The notes: generated by a model not told the origin, from the sequence alone. Shown: positions 18,373 to 26,768, counted from the stretch's first letter. The stretch is DNA of 64,000 nt from Flaviaestuariibacter flavus (GCF_004337505.1 NZ_SJZI01000042.1:372001-436000); one strand, 5' to 3'. Numbers and translations: made by a program.

Positions 18373-19401
18373 TTAGCTTTTGTTGCTGACCCCCGCGCTT
18401 TCGAAGGAAGCCATTTCGTTGAGAAAAGCTGTCGCCGCCTGCAGCAGCGGGATGGCGAGCGCGGCGCCGGTGCCTTCACCCAGCCGCAGCCCCAGGTGCA
18501 GCAGCGGGCGCCCACCAAGGTAGCGCAACAGGGCTTCGTGCCCACGCTCGGCACTGCTGTGGGCAAACACACAGTTGTCAATTACAGGGCGCTCAATGCC
18601 GGCAGCTACAAGCAGGGCCGCCGTAGCAATAAACCCATCCACCACGATCACCATACCACGCTTCGCCGCTTGCAGGTAAGCTGCTGCCATCATCGCTATC
18701 TCAAAGCCACCCACCTGTTGCAGCAGTTGCGCCGCACCGCCATCGTAAGCAGCGAGCTGATGCGTCGCGGCTACTTCCTGCAACGTGCGCAGTTTGGTAT
18801 GCAGCGCTTCGCCCTGTGCACCGGTGCCGGCGCCCACGCATGCTTCGAGCGGCAGTTTGGTAATGGCGTGCATCAGCAGTGCCGCGCTGGAGCTGTTGCC
18901 GATCCCCATTTCGCCAAAGCCGATGCAGTTGCAGCCCGCATTTGCGATTTGCCCCACGATGGCGCTGCCTGCAGCAAATGCATTTTGGAGCTGCGCTTCC
19001 GTCATGGCATCACCCAGGCGGTAGTCGGCGCTGCCTTCAGCAACAGGCGCATCGATAAAATCATCGTGACGCACATCGGCAAACGAAGCACGCACGCCGG
19101 CATTCACCACCCTGAGTTGAATGCCGTTGAGCCGGCAAAACACGTTGATGGCGGCGCCGCCCCGCAGGAAGTTGTGTACCATCTGCGCGGTTACCTCCAT
19201 GGGGTAGGGGTTGACAAGACCCGTGGCGGCAATGCCGTGGTCGGCGGCAAATACTACGATGTGCGGTGCGCACAGGGCGGGCTTGTCGGTGCCGAGTATC
19301 GTGCCGATACGCAGGGCCAGTTCTTCCAGCATGCCGAGTGCGCCCGGCGGCTTTGTCTTGTTATCAATCTTATGGCGCAGCGCGCCCTCAGGTGAAATCA
19401 T
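18373..19401 (-). CDS. cobT: Nicotinate-nucleotide--dimethylbenzimidazole phosphoribosyltransferase
   Basis: Makes alpha-ribazole phosphate from nicotinate mononucleotide and the lower-ligand base. The 342-residue product has KTKPPGALGMLEELA near the N-terminus, the FAADHG motif, FGEMGIGNSSSAA and the C-terminal LGEGTGAALA region with the catalytic Glu. The ATG at 19401 lies 9 bases after the upstream gene's stop. With cobS and cobC it allows salvage of incomplete corrinoids brought in by the BtuB-like receptor; no early corrin-ring genes are seen in the window. Confidence 0.95.
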   Translation of the reverse strand: MISPEGALRHKIDNKTKPPGALGMLEELALRIGTILGTDKPALCAPHIVVFAADHGIAATGLVNPYPMEVTAQMVHNFLRGGAAINVFCRLNGIQLRVVNAGVRASFADVRHDDFIDAPVAEGSADYRLGDAMTEAQLQNAFAAGSAIVGQIANAGCNCIGFGEMGIGNSSSAALLMHAITKLPLEACVGAGTGAQGEALHTKLRTLQEVAATHQLAAYDGGAAQLLQQVGGFEIAMMAAAYLQAAKRGMVIVVDGFIATAALLVAAGIERPVIDNCVFAHSSAERGHEALLRYLGGRPLLHLGLRLGEGTGAALAIPLLQAATAFLNEMASFESAGVSNKS

Positions 19402-19410
19402 GTTGTGTAG

Positions 19411-20112
19411 TTAGGGAAGCAGCTCGCAGAAAGAGAAAACGGTTTCGGGACGTGCGTCGGTGAAGCAGTCGTCATTGCCACGCGGCGCGGGATAGCTTTT
19501 CTGGATAATCGCTCCGCGCTCAAAAGCGACAGGATGTAGAAATACGGGGCCGTCCCACACAAAGGTGTGAAACTCGCCGTTCTCACCGCAGGGATCCACG
19601 CCCGCCGGCAACTCGTGGAGAAAGGCATCGTCGAAGGCGCGGCCGCAGAAGGAGCGGGGCAGGAAGCTTTCATTGACGCTGACGATAACGGCGCGGAAGC
19701 CGTCGGCCACAAAGCGCTGTGCAAGCGCCGCCGTATCGCTTCCCCAGAGCGGGTAATGGCCGCGGAGACCGTCTTTTTGCAATAGTCCTTCGCGGTATTG
19801 CCGCAGGTCTTCGAGAAAGAGGTCGCCATACAGCGTGTCGGTGAACCCTTCGGCTTTAAGCGCGGCATGCGCGGCATGCAGGCTGCCTTCATAGTCGGCC
19901 ATCGAAGGATTATCGGGCAGTTCTACTACACTCAGCGGCAGGCCCAGGGCGGCACACTGGCGCTCCAGCAGCATCCGCGATACGCCGTGCATGGAGATGC
20001 GGTTGTGGTGCAGGCAGGTGAGCAGCCGTTCTGATTTGATGCCTTGCTGCTGCGCGGCCTGCAGGCAAAGGGCGGAGTCTTTGCCGCCGCTCCAGTTGAG
20101 AAATGTTTTCAT
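19411..20112 (-). CDS. Dph6-like ATP pyrophosphatase (diphthine-ammonia ligase family)
   Basis: The 233-residue product begins MKTFLNWSGGKDSALCLQ, with the PP-loop SGGKDS of N-type ATP pyrophosphatases, and has the family segments YGDLFLEDLRQYRE, VSVNESFLPRSFCGRAFD and GENGEFHTFVWDGP. Eukaryotic Dph6 amidates diphthine, which bacteria lack, so the true substrate here is unknown. Genes of this type are often found beside B12 genes in Bacteroidota, and this one sits between the receptor and cobT. A role in corrinoid amidation is possible but unproven. A terminator lies between it and the receptor gene. Confidence 0.85.
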   Translation of the reverse strand: MKTFLNWSGGKDSALCLQAAQQQGIKSERLLTCLHHNRISMHGVSRMLLERQCAALGLPLSVVELPDNPSMADYEGSLHAAHAALKAEGFTDTLYGDLFLEDLRQYREGLLQKDGLRGHYPLWGSDTAALAQRFVADGFRAVIVSVNESFLPRSFCGRAFDDAFLHELPAGVDPCGENGEFHTFVWDGPVFLHPVAFERGAIIQKSYPAPRGNDDCFTDARPETVFSFCELLP

Positions 20113-20143
20113 AATGATAAACGTTGCGCGAAATTATTTCCTT

Positions 20144-20175
20144 AAAAGAAGAAGCCCCCAGGTGGGGGCTTCTTC
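20144..20175 (-). terminator. Terminator between the BtuB-like gene and the cob genes
   Basis: Perfect 12-bp stem GAAGAAGCCCCC/GGGGGCTTCTTC with a 4-base loop, followed on the minus strand by TTTT. It starts 10 bases past the receptor stop codon. It would limit read-through of the riboswitch-controlled transcript into the Dph6-like, cobT, cobS and cobC genes, giving more receptor than enzyme. Confidence 0.85.
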
Positions 20176-20184
20176 TGATTGCGG

Positions 20185-22149
20185 TTAGTGAATGTTATAG
20201 GTCAGCCCGGCCATGAAGTTGAAGCGGCGGGAGTTGTACCCGTACACTTCCGTGAACTGCTCGTCAGTGACGTTGCGCAGGTCGGCAAAGAGGCGGAGTG
20301 CGGGCAGGATGCGGTATTCGCCGTAGATGTCGAGCGTGCTGTAGGCCGCCATCGGGAGCGGCTCAGCGGCATAGCGGCCTTCGAGGCGCTTGCCGATGTG
20401 ACGGAGCGTGGCGCTCAGGATCCACCTGCCGTCGGCATTGTAGCCGGCCGTGAGGTTGTAGCTGTGCTCGGGGCGGCGGAACAGGTTGTTATAGGTGGTG
20501 TCGCCTTTTACTACCACCGGCCAGGCATTGAGGTCTACATAGCCCAGGGTATTCACCTTGCCGGTGACCCAGGTGTAGTTGGCGTTGCCGAAGAACTTAC
20601 CCCACTTACCCTGTGCTTCCAGCTCGAGGCCGTGGTCTTTCTGGCGGTTGTAGTTGAAGTAGTTGTTGGTGGCGTAGTTATAGTCAAGCCCGTTCTTCAC
20701 ATCGCGGTTGAAATACGTGGCGCGGAGCATCACGTCGCGGGTGGGTTGGTACTGGGCGCCGAAGTCGGCGTTGATGGAGCGCTCGGCTTTGAGCGCGGGA
20801 CCACCGTACTCGCTGTTGTAGATCTGGTAGAGCGAAGGCGCCTTGAAACCCGAGGCGATGTTGACAAAGAACTTCACCTCGCGGCCGATGGTGTACGATG
20901 GGTTGAAAGAGAAGGTGAAATTGTTGCCGTACTCGGTGTGATGGTTGAGGCGTCCGCCGAGTTCGAGGTTGAAGCTACCGAGGTTTTTGAGAATCACCGA
21001 GGCGAAGGCGCTGTACTGTTCGGTGCGCGCGGAGTCCTGCCCGAGGCGGTTTTCAAGGTCGCCATAGGCGGTGCGGTAGAAGTCCGACTGGTCGGAGTTC
21101 TGCAGGCGTGCATCCACACCAGCCAGCAGGTCAATGTTCTTATTCGCTGCGATGCGGGTGTAGGCTTCACCGAAGTGAGTGCGGCCGATGAAGTTGCGCT
21201 TCGCGAATTTTACAAAGCCGGGCACCGAGGTGGAGTCATCGAGGTAAGCCCGCTCCAGCGCATTGTAGTTATAGTTCACATACAGCGTGTGCTTGCCGTA
21301 TTGCCAGGTGGCGCTGGCGCCCGCGAGGTAGTTGCGCGTGGTGATGGTGTAGTCTTTGTCGTCGAGGAAGGAGCCCGCGTCGGCGTCGGCGATATAGCGG
21401 CTGTGCTGCCCGTAGAGGCGCAGGCTGACGCTGGAGGAGAGTGCCGTGGTGAGCGAGGCGTTGAGCACGTCCTGGCGGTAGCGGTCGTTGTCGAAGCCGG
21501 CGCCTTTGGCCGAGGAGTCGCGCGCGCTGGAGAAGCCGTTGGAGGCGGAGAGGCGGCTGTAGCCGATGCTGTACTGCGACTGCCCGTAGCTTCCGCTCAG
21601 GTTGCCGCTGCCTTTGAGGGTGCCGAAGGAGCCGCCGGCGAGCGTGCCGTTGAAGCGTGTGCCGTTGCTGCCTTTGCGGGTGATGATGTTGACCACACCG
21701 GCAATAGCGTCGGAGCCATAGAGGGTGGAGAGCGCACCCTTCACGATCTCCACGCGCTCAATGTTGTCGAGGGGGACGGAGTTGAGATCAAAGGCCTGGT
21801 CGATGCCCGAGGGATCGTAGGCGGGGATGCCGTCGATGAGGATAAGGGTCTTGCCTACGCCGGCGCCGCGGAGGTAAAGGTCCTGGTTGGTGCCGAGGTT
21901 GTTCTGGCTGCCCACCACGCGGAAGCCGGCCTGCACGGCGAGCACTTCCGACACGGAGCGGCCGCTGTTGCGGTCGAGCACGTCGCGGCCGATGACGGTT
22001 ACTTCCTTACCGGTTTCGGCGGCGCTCTTCGGAAACTTGTTGGCGGTTACGACCACTTCATCGAGGGTCGTGGCGCTGTCGGCCGCTTGCTGGGCCAGGA
22101 GGGGACTGCTGAATGCGATTGCAGCCACCACAAATGCTTGTTTTTTCAT
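20185..22149 (-). CDS. btuB: BtuB-like TonB-dependent corrinoid receptor
   Basis: Outer-membrane receptor for vitamin B12 or other corrinoids. The 654-residue product starts MKKQAFVVAAIAFSSPLLAQQ (signal peptide), followed by a TonB-box-like TLDEVVVTANKF, a plug domain with DLYLRGAGVGKTLILIDGIP and the IERVEIVKGALSTLYGSDAIAGVVNIITRKG segment, then a 22-strand-sized barrel. The ATG at 22149 is chosen for the signal peptide; the frame is open upstream. The cobalamin riboswitch in its leader gives strong support to the substrate. Confidence 0.93.
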   Translation of the reverse strand: MKKQAFVVAAIAFSSPLLAQQAADSATTLDEVVVTANKFPKSAAETGKEVTVIGRDVLDRNSGRSVSEVLAVQAGFRVVGSQNNLGTNQDLYLRGAGVGKTLILIDGIPAYDPSGIDQAFDLNSVPLDNIERVEIVKGALSTLYGSDAIAGVVNIITRKGSNGTRFNGTLAGGSFGTLKGSGNLSGSYGQSQYSIGYSRLSASNGFSSARDSSAKGAGFDNDRYRQDVLNASLTTALSSSVSLRLYGQHSRYIADADAGSFLDDKDYTITTRNYLAGASATWQYGKHTLYVNYNYNALERAYLDDSTSVPGFVKFAKRNFIGRTHFGEAYTRIAANKNIDLLAGVDARLQNSDQSDFYRTAYGDLENRLGQDSARTEQYSAFASVILKNLGSFNLELGGRLNHHTEYGNNFTFSFNPSYTIGREVKFFVNIASGFKAPSLYQIYNSEYGGPALKAERSINADFGAQYQPTRDVMLRATYFNRDVKNGLDYNYATNNYFNYNRQKDHGLELEAQGKWGKFFGNANYTWVTGKVNTLGYVDLNAWPVVVKGDTTYNNLFRRPEHSYNLTAGYNADGRWILSATLRHIGKRLEGRYAAEPLPMAAYSTLDIYGEYRILPALRLFADLRNVTDEQFTEVYGYNSRRFNFMAGLTYNIH

Positions 22150-22244
22150 AAACAGAAAAAAGGTTTGTGTGACTGCTTCCGGAAAAAGGGACAGAAATAA
22201 AAAGCGTGAACTTTCCATTCCTTGCTTTTCACCCGAAAGCAAAA

Positions 22245-22505
22245 TTGGTTGTGCTGCAATGGCAGGTCTTCTGGCTTAACCCGTCGGCGCCTTCCCATGG
22301 TGCGCGGTGCACCACAGTGGCAAGTTGCCTGGCGGAGAAAGAATCTCTTAATCGGATCACAGATCTGAGATCTGGCTTCCGAGGATTTAGATCCGAGATC
22401 AGCGGTCCGAGATTCCCCTCCGGGGTTTTACAGCTACGGGGATAGCTCCTGATTCCAACAGGATTCCCTTTTAATCCCGGTTGTGAACCCCGGGAACCGT
22501 TGCGG
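22245..22505 (-). promoter_or_regulatory. Cobalamin riboswitch
   Basis: On the minus strand the leader of the receptor gene shows the conserved blocks of the adenosylcobalamin riboswitch in order: AAAAGGGAATCC (about 22473-22462), AGCTATCCCCGTAGCTGTAA (about 22450-22429), GCCACTG (about 22324-22318), GGGAAGG (about 22300-22294), and the B12-box-like AGCCAGAAGACCTGCC (about 22277-22262). Free corrinoid is expected to reduce receptor expression. The peripheral arm between CTGTAA and GCCACTG is enlarged by an iterated GAGATC-word hairpin (22341-22415). Boundaries are approximate. Confidence 0.93.
22341..22415. repeat. GAGATC-word hairpin inside the riboswitch arm
   Basis: The words GATCTGAGATCTGG, GATCCGAGATC and GTCCGAGATTC are iterated. 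The ends GAATCTC (22341-22347) and GAGATTC (22409-22415) are perfect inverted copies, and the inside is partly self-complementary, so it folds as one long hairpin. It belongs to the same word class as 56101-56162, 56731-56759 and 63101-63187. Confidence 0.8.
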
Positions 22506-22508
22506 GTG

Positions 22509-22516
22509 CAAATGTA
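22509..22516 (-). promoter_or_regulatory. -7 box for the riboswitch transcript
   Basis: TACATTTG on the minus strand is an exact TAnnTTTG match. It sits just upstream of the first conserved riboswitch bases, where the start of the leader RNA is expected. No -33 TTG is apparent at the usual distance. Confidence 0.6.
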
Positions 22517-22574
22517 GGGGAAAGGCGCAAAGGCGAAGCGCACCTGGTGCGGGGTGCATAATTTTCTTAATTCC

Positions 22575-22582
22575 TATCTTTC
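22575..22582 (+). promoter_or_regulatory. Possible -7 box for the 22650 gene
   Basis: TATCTTTC is one base off TAnnTTTG and lies 67 bases upstream of the ATG at 22650 in an AT-rich stretch. Confidence 0.3.
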
Positions 22583-22649
22583 CTAAAGAAGACCGGCCGG
22601 TGCAAACCCCTTTTCGTTATTGATAATCCGGCTTAACACAAACTGAAAC

Positions 22650-23222
22650 ATGCTGAAGTTCTACAAATACGTTTTCTTCTTCGCGGCTATATGTTGGTTA
22701 CTTGCCATTCTCGTTCATATAGGATCAATTGCCGGGTTTGACGTAGGTGATAAGGTTCCATTCATTTGGCTCCTGCACCTTGGGATTTTTATAGTTTGGA
22801 TTCCAACGATCCTTAGCATCAGGAACAATGAAGAGGTTGCAGCATATCAAAAGCAAGAGGTAAAACGCCCACTGGGAATCTTTAAAATAATTTTCAAACG
22901 CACGCCCATCTGGTTGACCATTATTTCCGTTCTTGGCTTTTACTATGCGGTCGCTAATTTTTTCCTTTTTGCAATTTCACAACAGGGTAGCGTCGGTTTC
23001 ATAAATGGCCAGCGCGCACTGCATAATCATGGCCGCATAATTAAGATTCTGTCGGAACAGGAATATCACCACTACCAGGCAAACGAGATAAGAGGCTTTT
23101 CGGGCCATTGGATAGCTTTCTACGGAATTGCAACAGCTGTATTGTTTTCGTTTATTAAGAAGGGCAGGACTGGAGAAAGTCCCAATATGCAGGACAATGT
23201 TCCGAACTGGCATGGCGCTTAA
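22650..23222 (+). CDS. Unrecognised membrane protein, 190 residues
   Basis: I do not recognise this family. The product has hydrophobic segments at about 6-28, 36-56, 84-108 and 150-168, separated by charged stretches, which points to a small polytopic inner-membrane protein with about four membrane passes. It is in a patch of lower GC content than the flanks and is followed by another unknown membrane protein on the same strand. The ATG at 22650 is the first in frame and is preceded by a -7-like box at 22575. Whether it is a recent arrival cannot be told from this alone. Confidence 0.65.
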   Translation: MLKFYKYVFFFAAICWLLAILVHIGSIAGFDVGDKVPFIWLLHLGIFIVWIPTILSIRNNEEVAAYQKQEVKRPLGIFKIIFKRTPIWLTIISVLGFYYAVANFFLFAISQQGSVGFINGQRALHNHGRIIKILSEQEYHHYQANEIRGFSGHWIAFYGIATAVLFSFIKKGRTGESPNMQDNVPNWHGA

Positions 23223-23402
23223 ACGAAGCTGCCGCAAACCGGGGCTTTTGTACTAGGCCGCATTCTGCGGTTGTGATATTTTTTAGTTCGCCCGGCCAGC
23301 GCAAAGTCTTTCCGCTATACACCACCGCAACCGGGTGTTCGATAATCCGTAGCAAGCGAATTCGGTCACTTGACTTTTCAAAAAAAAACAGATCTTCTTG
23401 AT

Positions 23403-23939
23403 ATGTATAGAACGCTCTATGACATAAGAACAGAAGGTATGCCCACTTCCTTGCGCTTGTTCTTCCTGATAGGAGTAGCGGCAGTCCTTATTGGCGGTTT
23501 GTTGCTCGTTTCGTGGAAAGGCGGGCGTCGTCTGCCAGTAAAAGAAGCGAGGCTTCTTTTAGTTGGGTCAGCATTTGCACTATTTGGCTCCTTATTCTTA
23601 GTGCTTTCTGTTGGTTCTATGATTTTTTCAGGACCCCGGGCCGATAAAATTTTTGCACAGAAGCTGTTTCGGGTGGTTGAAGGCTTTCCTTTGAATTATC
23701 ATCCAATGCCTAAGGAAGGTCATGACGAGGAAAAATTCGAAATTCAGGGCATTTCGTTTCATTACAGTGATTATGACACCCGCTTTGGTTACGATAATGC
23801 CGCATCCCACGGCGGAGTTATTCACCCAGGCAATTACTACAGAATTACCTACTATCCTGATCAGGATTCACTGGAAGCGGGCGGGCCTGCCATCCTGAAA
23901 ATTGAGATTAAGGACTCCGTTTCAGTCAGGCCGAAATGA
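23403..23939 (+). CDS. Unrecognised membrane protein, 178 residues
   Basis: I do not recognise this family. Two hydrophobic segments (about 17-37 and 50-75) are followed by a soluble C-terminal domain of about 100 residues with many aromatic residues and a YYRITYYPDQDSLEAGGPAILKIEI segment typical of a small beta-rich domain. The layout suggests a protein anchored in the inner membrane with the C-terminus outside. The ATG at 23403 is preferred over an in-frame TTG at 23370. It lies in the same AT-rich patch as the preceding gene. Confidence 0.6.
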   Translation: MYRTLYDIRTEGMPTSLRLFFLIGVAAVLIGGLLLVSWKGGRRLPVKEARLLLVGSAFALFGSLFLVLSVGSMIFSGPRADKIFAQKLFRVVEGFPLNYHPMPKEGHDEEKFEIQGISFHYSDYDTRFGYDNAASHGGVIHPGNYYRITYYPDQDSLEAGGPAILKIEIKDSVSVRPK

Positions 23940-24088
23940 GTTATGCTCATTCATCGCATTCAATCCGTTCACAGGTTTGTGCTGATCACCGGAGAGAAAA
24001 CCTGGTGCCGCGAGTTTTCAACCGAAACGCTGGCAACGATGCATAAAGAAGCCCGGCGTTGTAAACCGCGCTCACTGTCTTTTTGATC

Positions 24089-24184
24089 TTATTTTACTTT
24101 TCTCTGTGCGATCGCTTTCTTCTGTGCTGCACTTTTCTTTTGAGTAGGCTTATTCTTCCTGGATTTAGTTGTCTTTTTCGACAT
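24089..24184 (-). CDS. Very small lysine-rich protein (31 residues)
   Basis: An ATG at 24184 opens a 31-codon frame ending in TAA at 24089. The product starts MSKKTTKSRKNKPTQKK and goes on as SAAQKKAIAQRKVK: 13 of 31 residues are Lys or Arg and there are no acidic residues. The composition recalls nucleic-acid-binding basic tails. It is flanked by otherwise empty DNA. A real short gene is plausible, but an open frame of this length can occur by chance, and no clear promoter is seen. Confidence 0.4.
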   Translation of the reverse strand: MSKKTTKSRKNKPTQKKSAAQKKAIAQRKVK

Positions 24185-24556
24185 ACAATAAAATTTGAGG
24201 TTAATGAATCATTTACTTATGGCTGTAGCGTTTTTCTTTCCTTTCTTCCAGGTCGCCCGTTGAGGAGCGGCAACTGTACAGGCCGGCGAAAAGTTCATAA
24301 AGATAGGCCTATAAGAATAAATACGATACCAGGTAAAGGTTTGCAGGCCGGGTAGGTCGTCCTTCTGACGTTGCCCGGTTAGAGCATACCGGGGGGCTTT
24401 TGGTATTGACCAGGTCTGACAGCGCACCATATGAACTGTTGCACTAGCCTGCTTTTCCAGATTCCCTGTCTGTCCTAAATTTCACCGGCCAGCGCAAGGC
24501 TCTTGCTGCTGGCGGTAAGAGCACGTCTTGCCAAAACGATCCAGATTCCGGTTTTT
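24185..24556. other. Intergenic stretch without recognised features
   Basis: Between the tiny basic ORF and the histidine kinase gene. Short open frames exist on both strands but have no start context or recognisable sequence. No tRNA, terminator or promoter box is evident. It may hold the promoter of the tiny ORF. Confidence 0.4.
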
Positions 24557-25945
24557 TCATTGATGACGCGACACCATCGGAACCGTGACCGCCACCTGCG
24601 TGCCCTTCCCTGGCGAGGAGGCGATATCGAGCGAGCCGTTCATTAGCTCACTTCTTCGCCTGATATTCTCCAACCCGATCCCGATCTTTTTCGAGTTAAC
24701 ATCGAAGCCGACTCCGTGATCGGCAATGCCAAGAATGATAGCATTCCAATCAGTCTTAATACTTATTTCAACCTCCGAAGTTTTGGCGTGCTTGATAATA
24801 TTGGTCAATTGTTCCTGGATAATCCTGTAGAAACCCAACTGAACTTTTTCATCCAAAAGAAGTTCGGGGTCGATAGAAGTTTTTACGTTCAACCGGCCAT
24901 TTACATTCATACTCCTGATTAAGAAGTCGATCTTTTCAGCTAATGGAAAGGCGGGTTCAACAGAAGGCGCAAGCTGTTGCGACAGTCGTCTTAGTTCCTG
25001 GATGGCCTCTGATAAATACGCTATCAGCTTTTGGGTCACCTCCTGGGAGGTTCCCTCCGTGTGAATACTTTGCAAAAAGCCGACATTTAATGAAGCCGCC
25101 GTAAGAATTTGCTGCACGTTGTCGTGCAGTTCCATAGCTAACTGGTAGCGCTCCTCTTCCTGTGCGTTCACTACAGCTTCGTTCATTCGTTTGTTGCCAT
25201 GCCAATGTTCAATAATCGCCCCGATTATCTTCCCTAAGACCCTGATCAATCTTTCTTCTTCATAAAGAAATACTTCGCCCCCATCAACGGGTGCCTCGTG
25301 CAGGTAACATACTTCCAGATAGCCATAGAACTCATTGGCACTCTTTATCTCCGATCGCAGGCACCATTCTGTTTCCCTGAAGTTGTCGGTGGCGAAGACG
25401 GCTCCGTTCTCCAATGTAATCCGCACTTCTGTTATGTAGGGGAATTGCCAGCCCTCCCGAATGGGCTGTAAACAGCGCTGCAGGCTTGTATGAATGTCCT
25501 GGTTTTGAAAACAAAGCTCAATCACATTCAATATGGCCAGCTGCTCCTTTACCCGTTCATTTAAATCATGTTTCAGTTTCCGGGTGATTTCAGTGGAGCC
25601 CAATGTCCATATATAGAAAATTTCATTCTCGACTTGAAAAGACGCTACGGAAATATCCTTGTAGGTGGCAATCCCTCCCTTATTGTTCGCTCCATAGTCA
25701 GGGTGGATTCTATACACTTCCAGAAAATCCTCGAATGAATGATAGGATTGATCCTGGAAGTAGTTCTTAAAAACCGATTGATCAATAAAATCAAAGAAGC
25801 TCAGTCCTGTCAGCGGTGTCGGCCGGTTGTCCAGTAAGGCATCGACCTGCTCGTTTGCAAGTTTGATTGTCCCTTTCCGGTCCGTGATAATCAAAGGAAC
25901 CGGGGCTGCGTTAAAGAGCTTTTCATACATTGATTCCAGCATCAT
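24557..25945 (-). CDS. PAS-containing sensor histidine kinase (NarL/DegS-type)
   Basis: Signal-transducing kinase of 462 residues. An N-terminal PAS domain (about 1-120, PLIITDRKGTIKLANEQVDALL) is followed by a GAF-like middle region, an H-box of the HisKA_3 class (EEERYQLAMELHDNVQQIL, with the phospho-accepting His), and a HATPase domain with ADHGVGFD and GIGLENIRRR. There is no signal peptide and no transmembrane segment, so it is cytoplasmic. No response regulator is adjacent, so it is an orphan whose partner is elsewhere. Confidence 0.9.
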   Translation of the reverse strand: MMLESMYEKLFNAAPVPLIITDRKGTIKLANEQVDALLDNRPTPLTGLSFFDFIDQSVFKNYFQDQSYHSFEDFLEVYRIHPDYGANNKGGIATYKDISVASFQVENEIFYIWTLGSTEITRKLKHDLNERVKEQLAILNVIELCFQNQDIHTSLQRCLQPIREGWQFPYITEVRITLENGAVFATDNFRETEWCLRSEIKSANEFYGYLEVCYLHEAPVDGGEVFLYEEERLIRVLGKIIGAIIEHWHGNKRMNEAVVNAQEEERYQLAMELHDNVQQILTAASLNVGFLQSIHTEGTSQEVTQKLIAYLSEAIQELRRLSQQLAPSVEPAFPLAEKIDFLIRSMNVNGRLNVKTSIDPELLLDEKVQLGFYRIIQEQLTNIIKHAKTSEVEISIKTDWNAIILGIADHGVGFDVNSKKIGIGLENIRRRSELMNGSLDIASSPGKGTQVAVTVPMVSRHQ

Positions 25946-26394
25946 TGCAATTTAAGAATTGCCGTGGGTTTGGGCAATGCGGCCATCGTCCTGATGTGTT
26001 TCATCCGTTCCGGGATTCACCATCGTTGGGCATCTGCAATGTTCACCGGGCATTATTTCAATTCCATCAGTTTACGGGTGGCAGTTTTTTTTGATAACGG
26101 ACAGCGGTCGCCCGATAGGATTGACGTCCTTAGTTTCATTTCGAAGTGAAAAGGCGACAGCTTTATTCGTTGCGTACTGCCGGGCCGGCTGGGCTGCGTA
26201 ACGGCGGGCTATTGTGGGCACGGATGACTGTTGGCAGCGGTGCTGTTCCGTTTTATTTTCAGCTCAGCGCAGGGGGCGGCCGGAAAGAACGTTTATCTTT
26301 AAAGAGATCTTTAATCCGCCCCGTTGAACAAAACGGCCGTGCCCGGAAACGCTTGTTGTGGCTTGTATTTTTTTAACCTTAAATCAATAGAGCT
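25946..26394. other. Divergent intergenic region, 449 bases, no gene seen
   Basis: It lies between the start codons of the kinase and the 26395 gene. Frames on either strand are short and of unnatural composition. A TATCTTTA box at 26294-26301 and a TATTTTTTTAAC stretch just before the 26395 gene are promoter-like on the plus strand. Confidence 0.4.
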
Positions 26395-26712
26395 ATGCGC
26401 ACGCTATTAAAGGTCACTATGGACACCAACGCCGGTAACGCCGCGCTCGCCGACGGTTCGCTGCAACGGATCATCGAGCAGACAATCGATCGCCTGAATC
26501 CCGAGTGTGCCTTCTTCTACCCCGACCATGGCTATCGCGCCTGCTTCATGGTCTTCGATCTGAAAGATGCTTCTGATATCCCTTCCATCGCCGAGCCGCT
26601 GTTTACCAAACTGGGGGCCCAGGTGGATTTCTGCCCCGTGATGAACCGGGATGACCTGCAAAAAGGGCTGAAGGCCGCTTACAGCTCGCGGCTGGAAACC
26701 GCCTCATTATAA
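26395..26712 (+). CDS. Small cytoplasmic protein of unknown function, 105 residues
   Basis: I do not recognise the family with certainty. The product has no signal peptide; its predicted alternation of strands and helices (MRTLLKVTMDTNAG, helix QRIIEQTIDRL, strand YRACFMVFDL, helix, VDFCPVMNRDDLQKGL) fits a ferredoxin-like fold of the dimeric alpha/beta-barrel type. Such proteins include small enzymes and stress proteins. It is a single-gene unit with a clear terminator 20 bases after the stop. Confidence 0.7.
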   Translation: MRTLLKVTMDTNAGNAALADGSLQRIIEQTIDRLNPECAFFYPDHGYRACFMVFDLKDASDIPSIAEPLFTKLGAQVDFCPVMNRDDLQKGLKAAYSSRLETASL

Positions 26713-26733
26713 CCGTCCAACGTTCCATCAAGA

Positions 26734-26768
26734 GGGCCGCGCTCCACCCGGGCGCGGCCCTTCTTTTA
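26734..26768 (+). terminator. Intrinsic terminator after the 26395 gene
   Basis: GGGCCGCGC (26734-26742) pairs with GCGCGGCCC (26752-26760), followed by TTCTTTT. Confidence 0.85.

Noticed and set aside
20179..22200. 673-codon open frame on the plus strand opposite btuB
   Set aside because: Shadow frame; the minus strand encodes a complete TonB-dependent receptor with a riboswitch in front.
24083..24430. Overlapping 73-90-codon frames near the tiny lysine-rich ORF
   Set aside because: They have Cys/Phe/Leu-rich or random composition and no promoter or start signal; the 31-codon minus-strand frame is the better candidate there.
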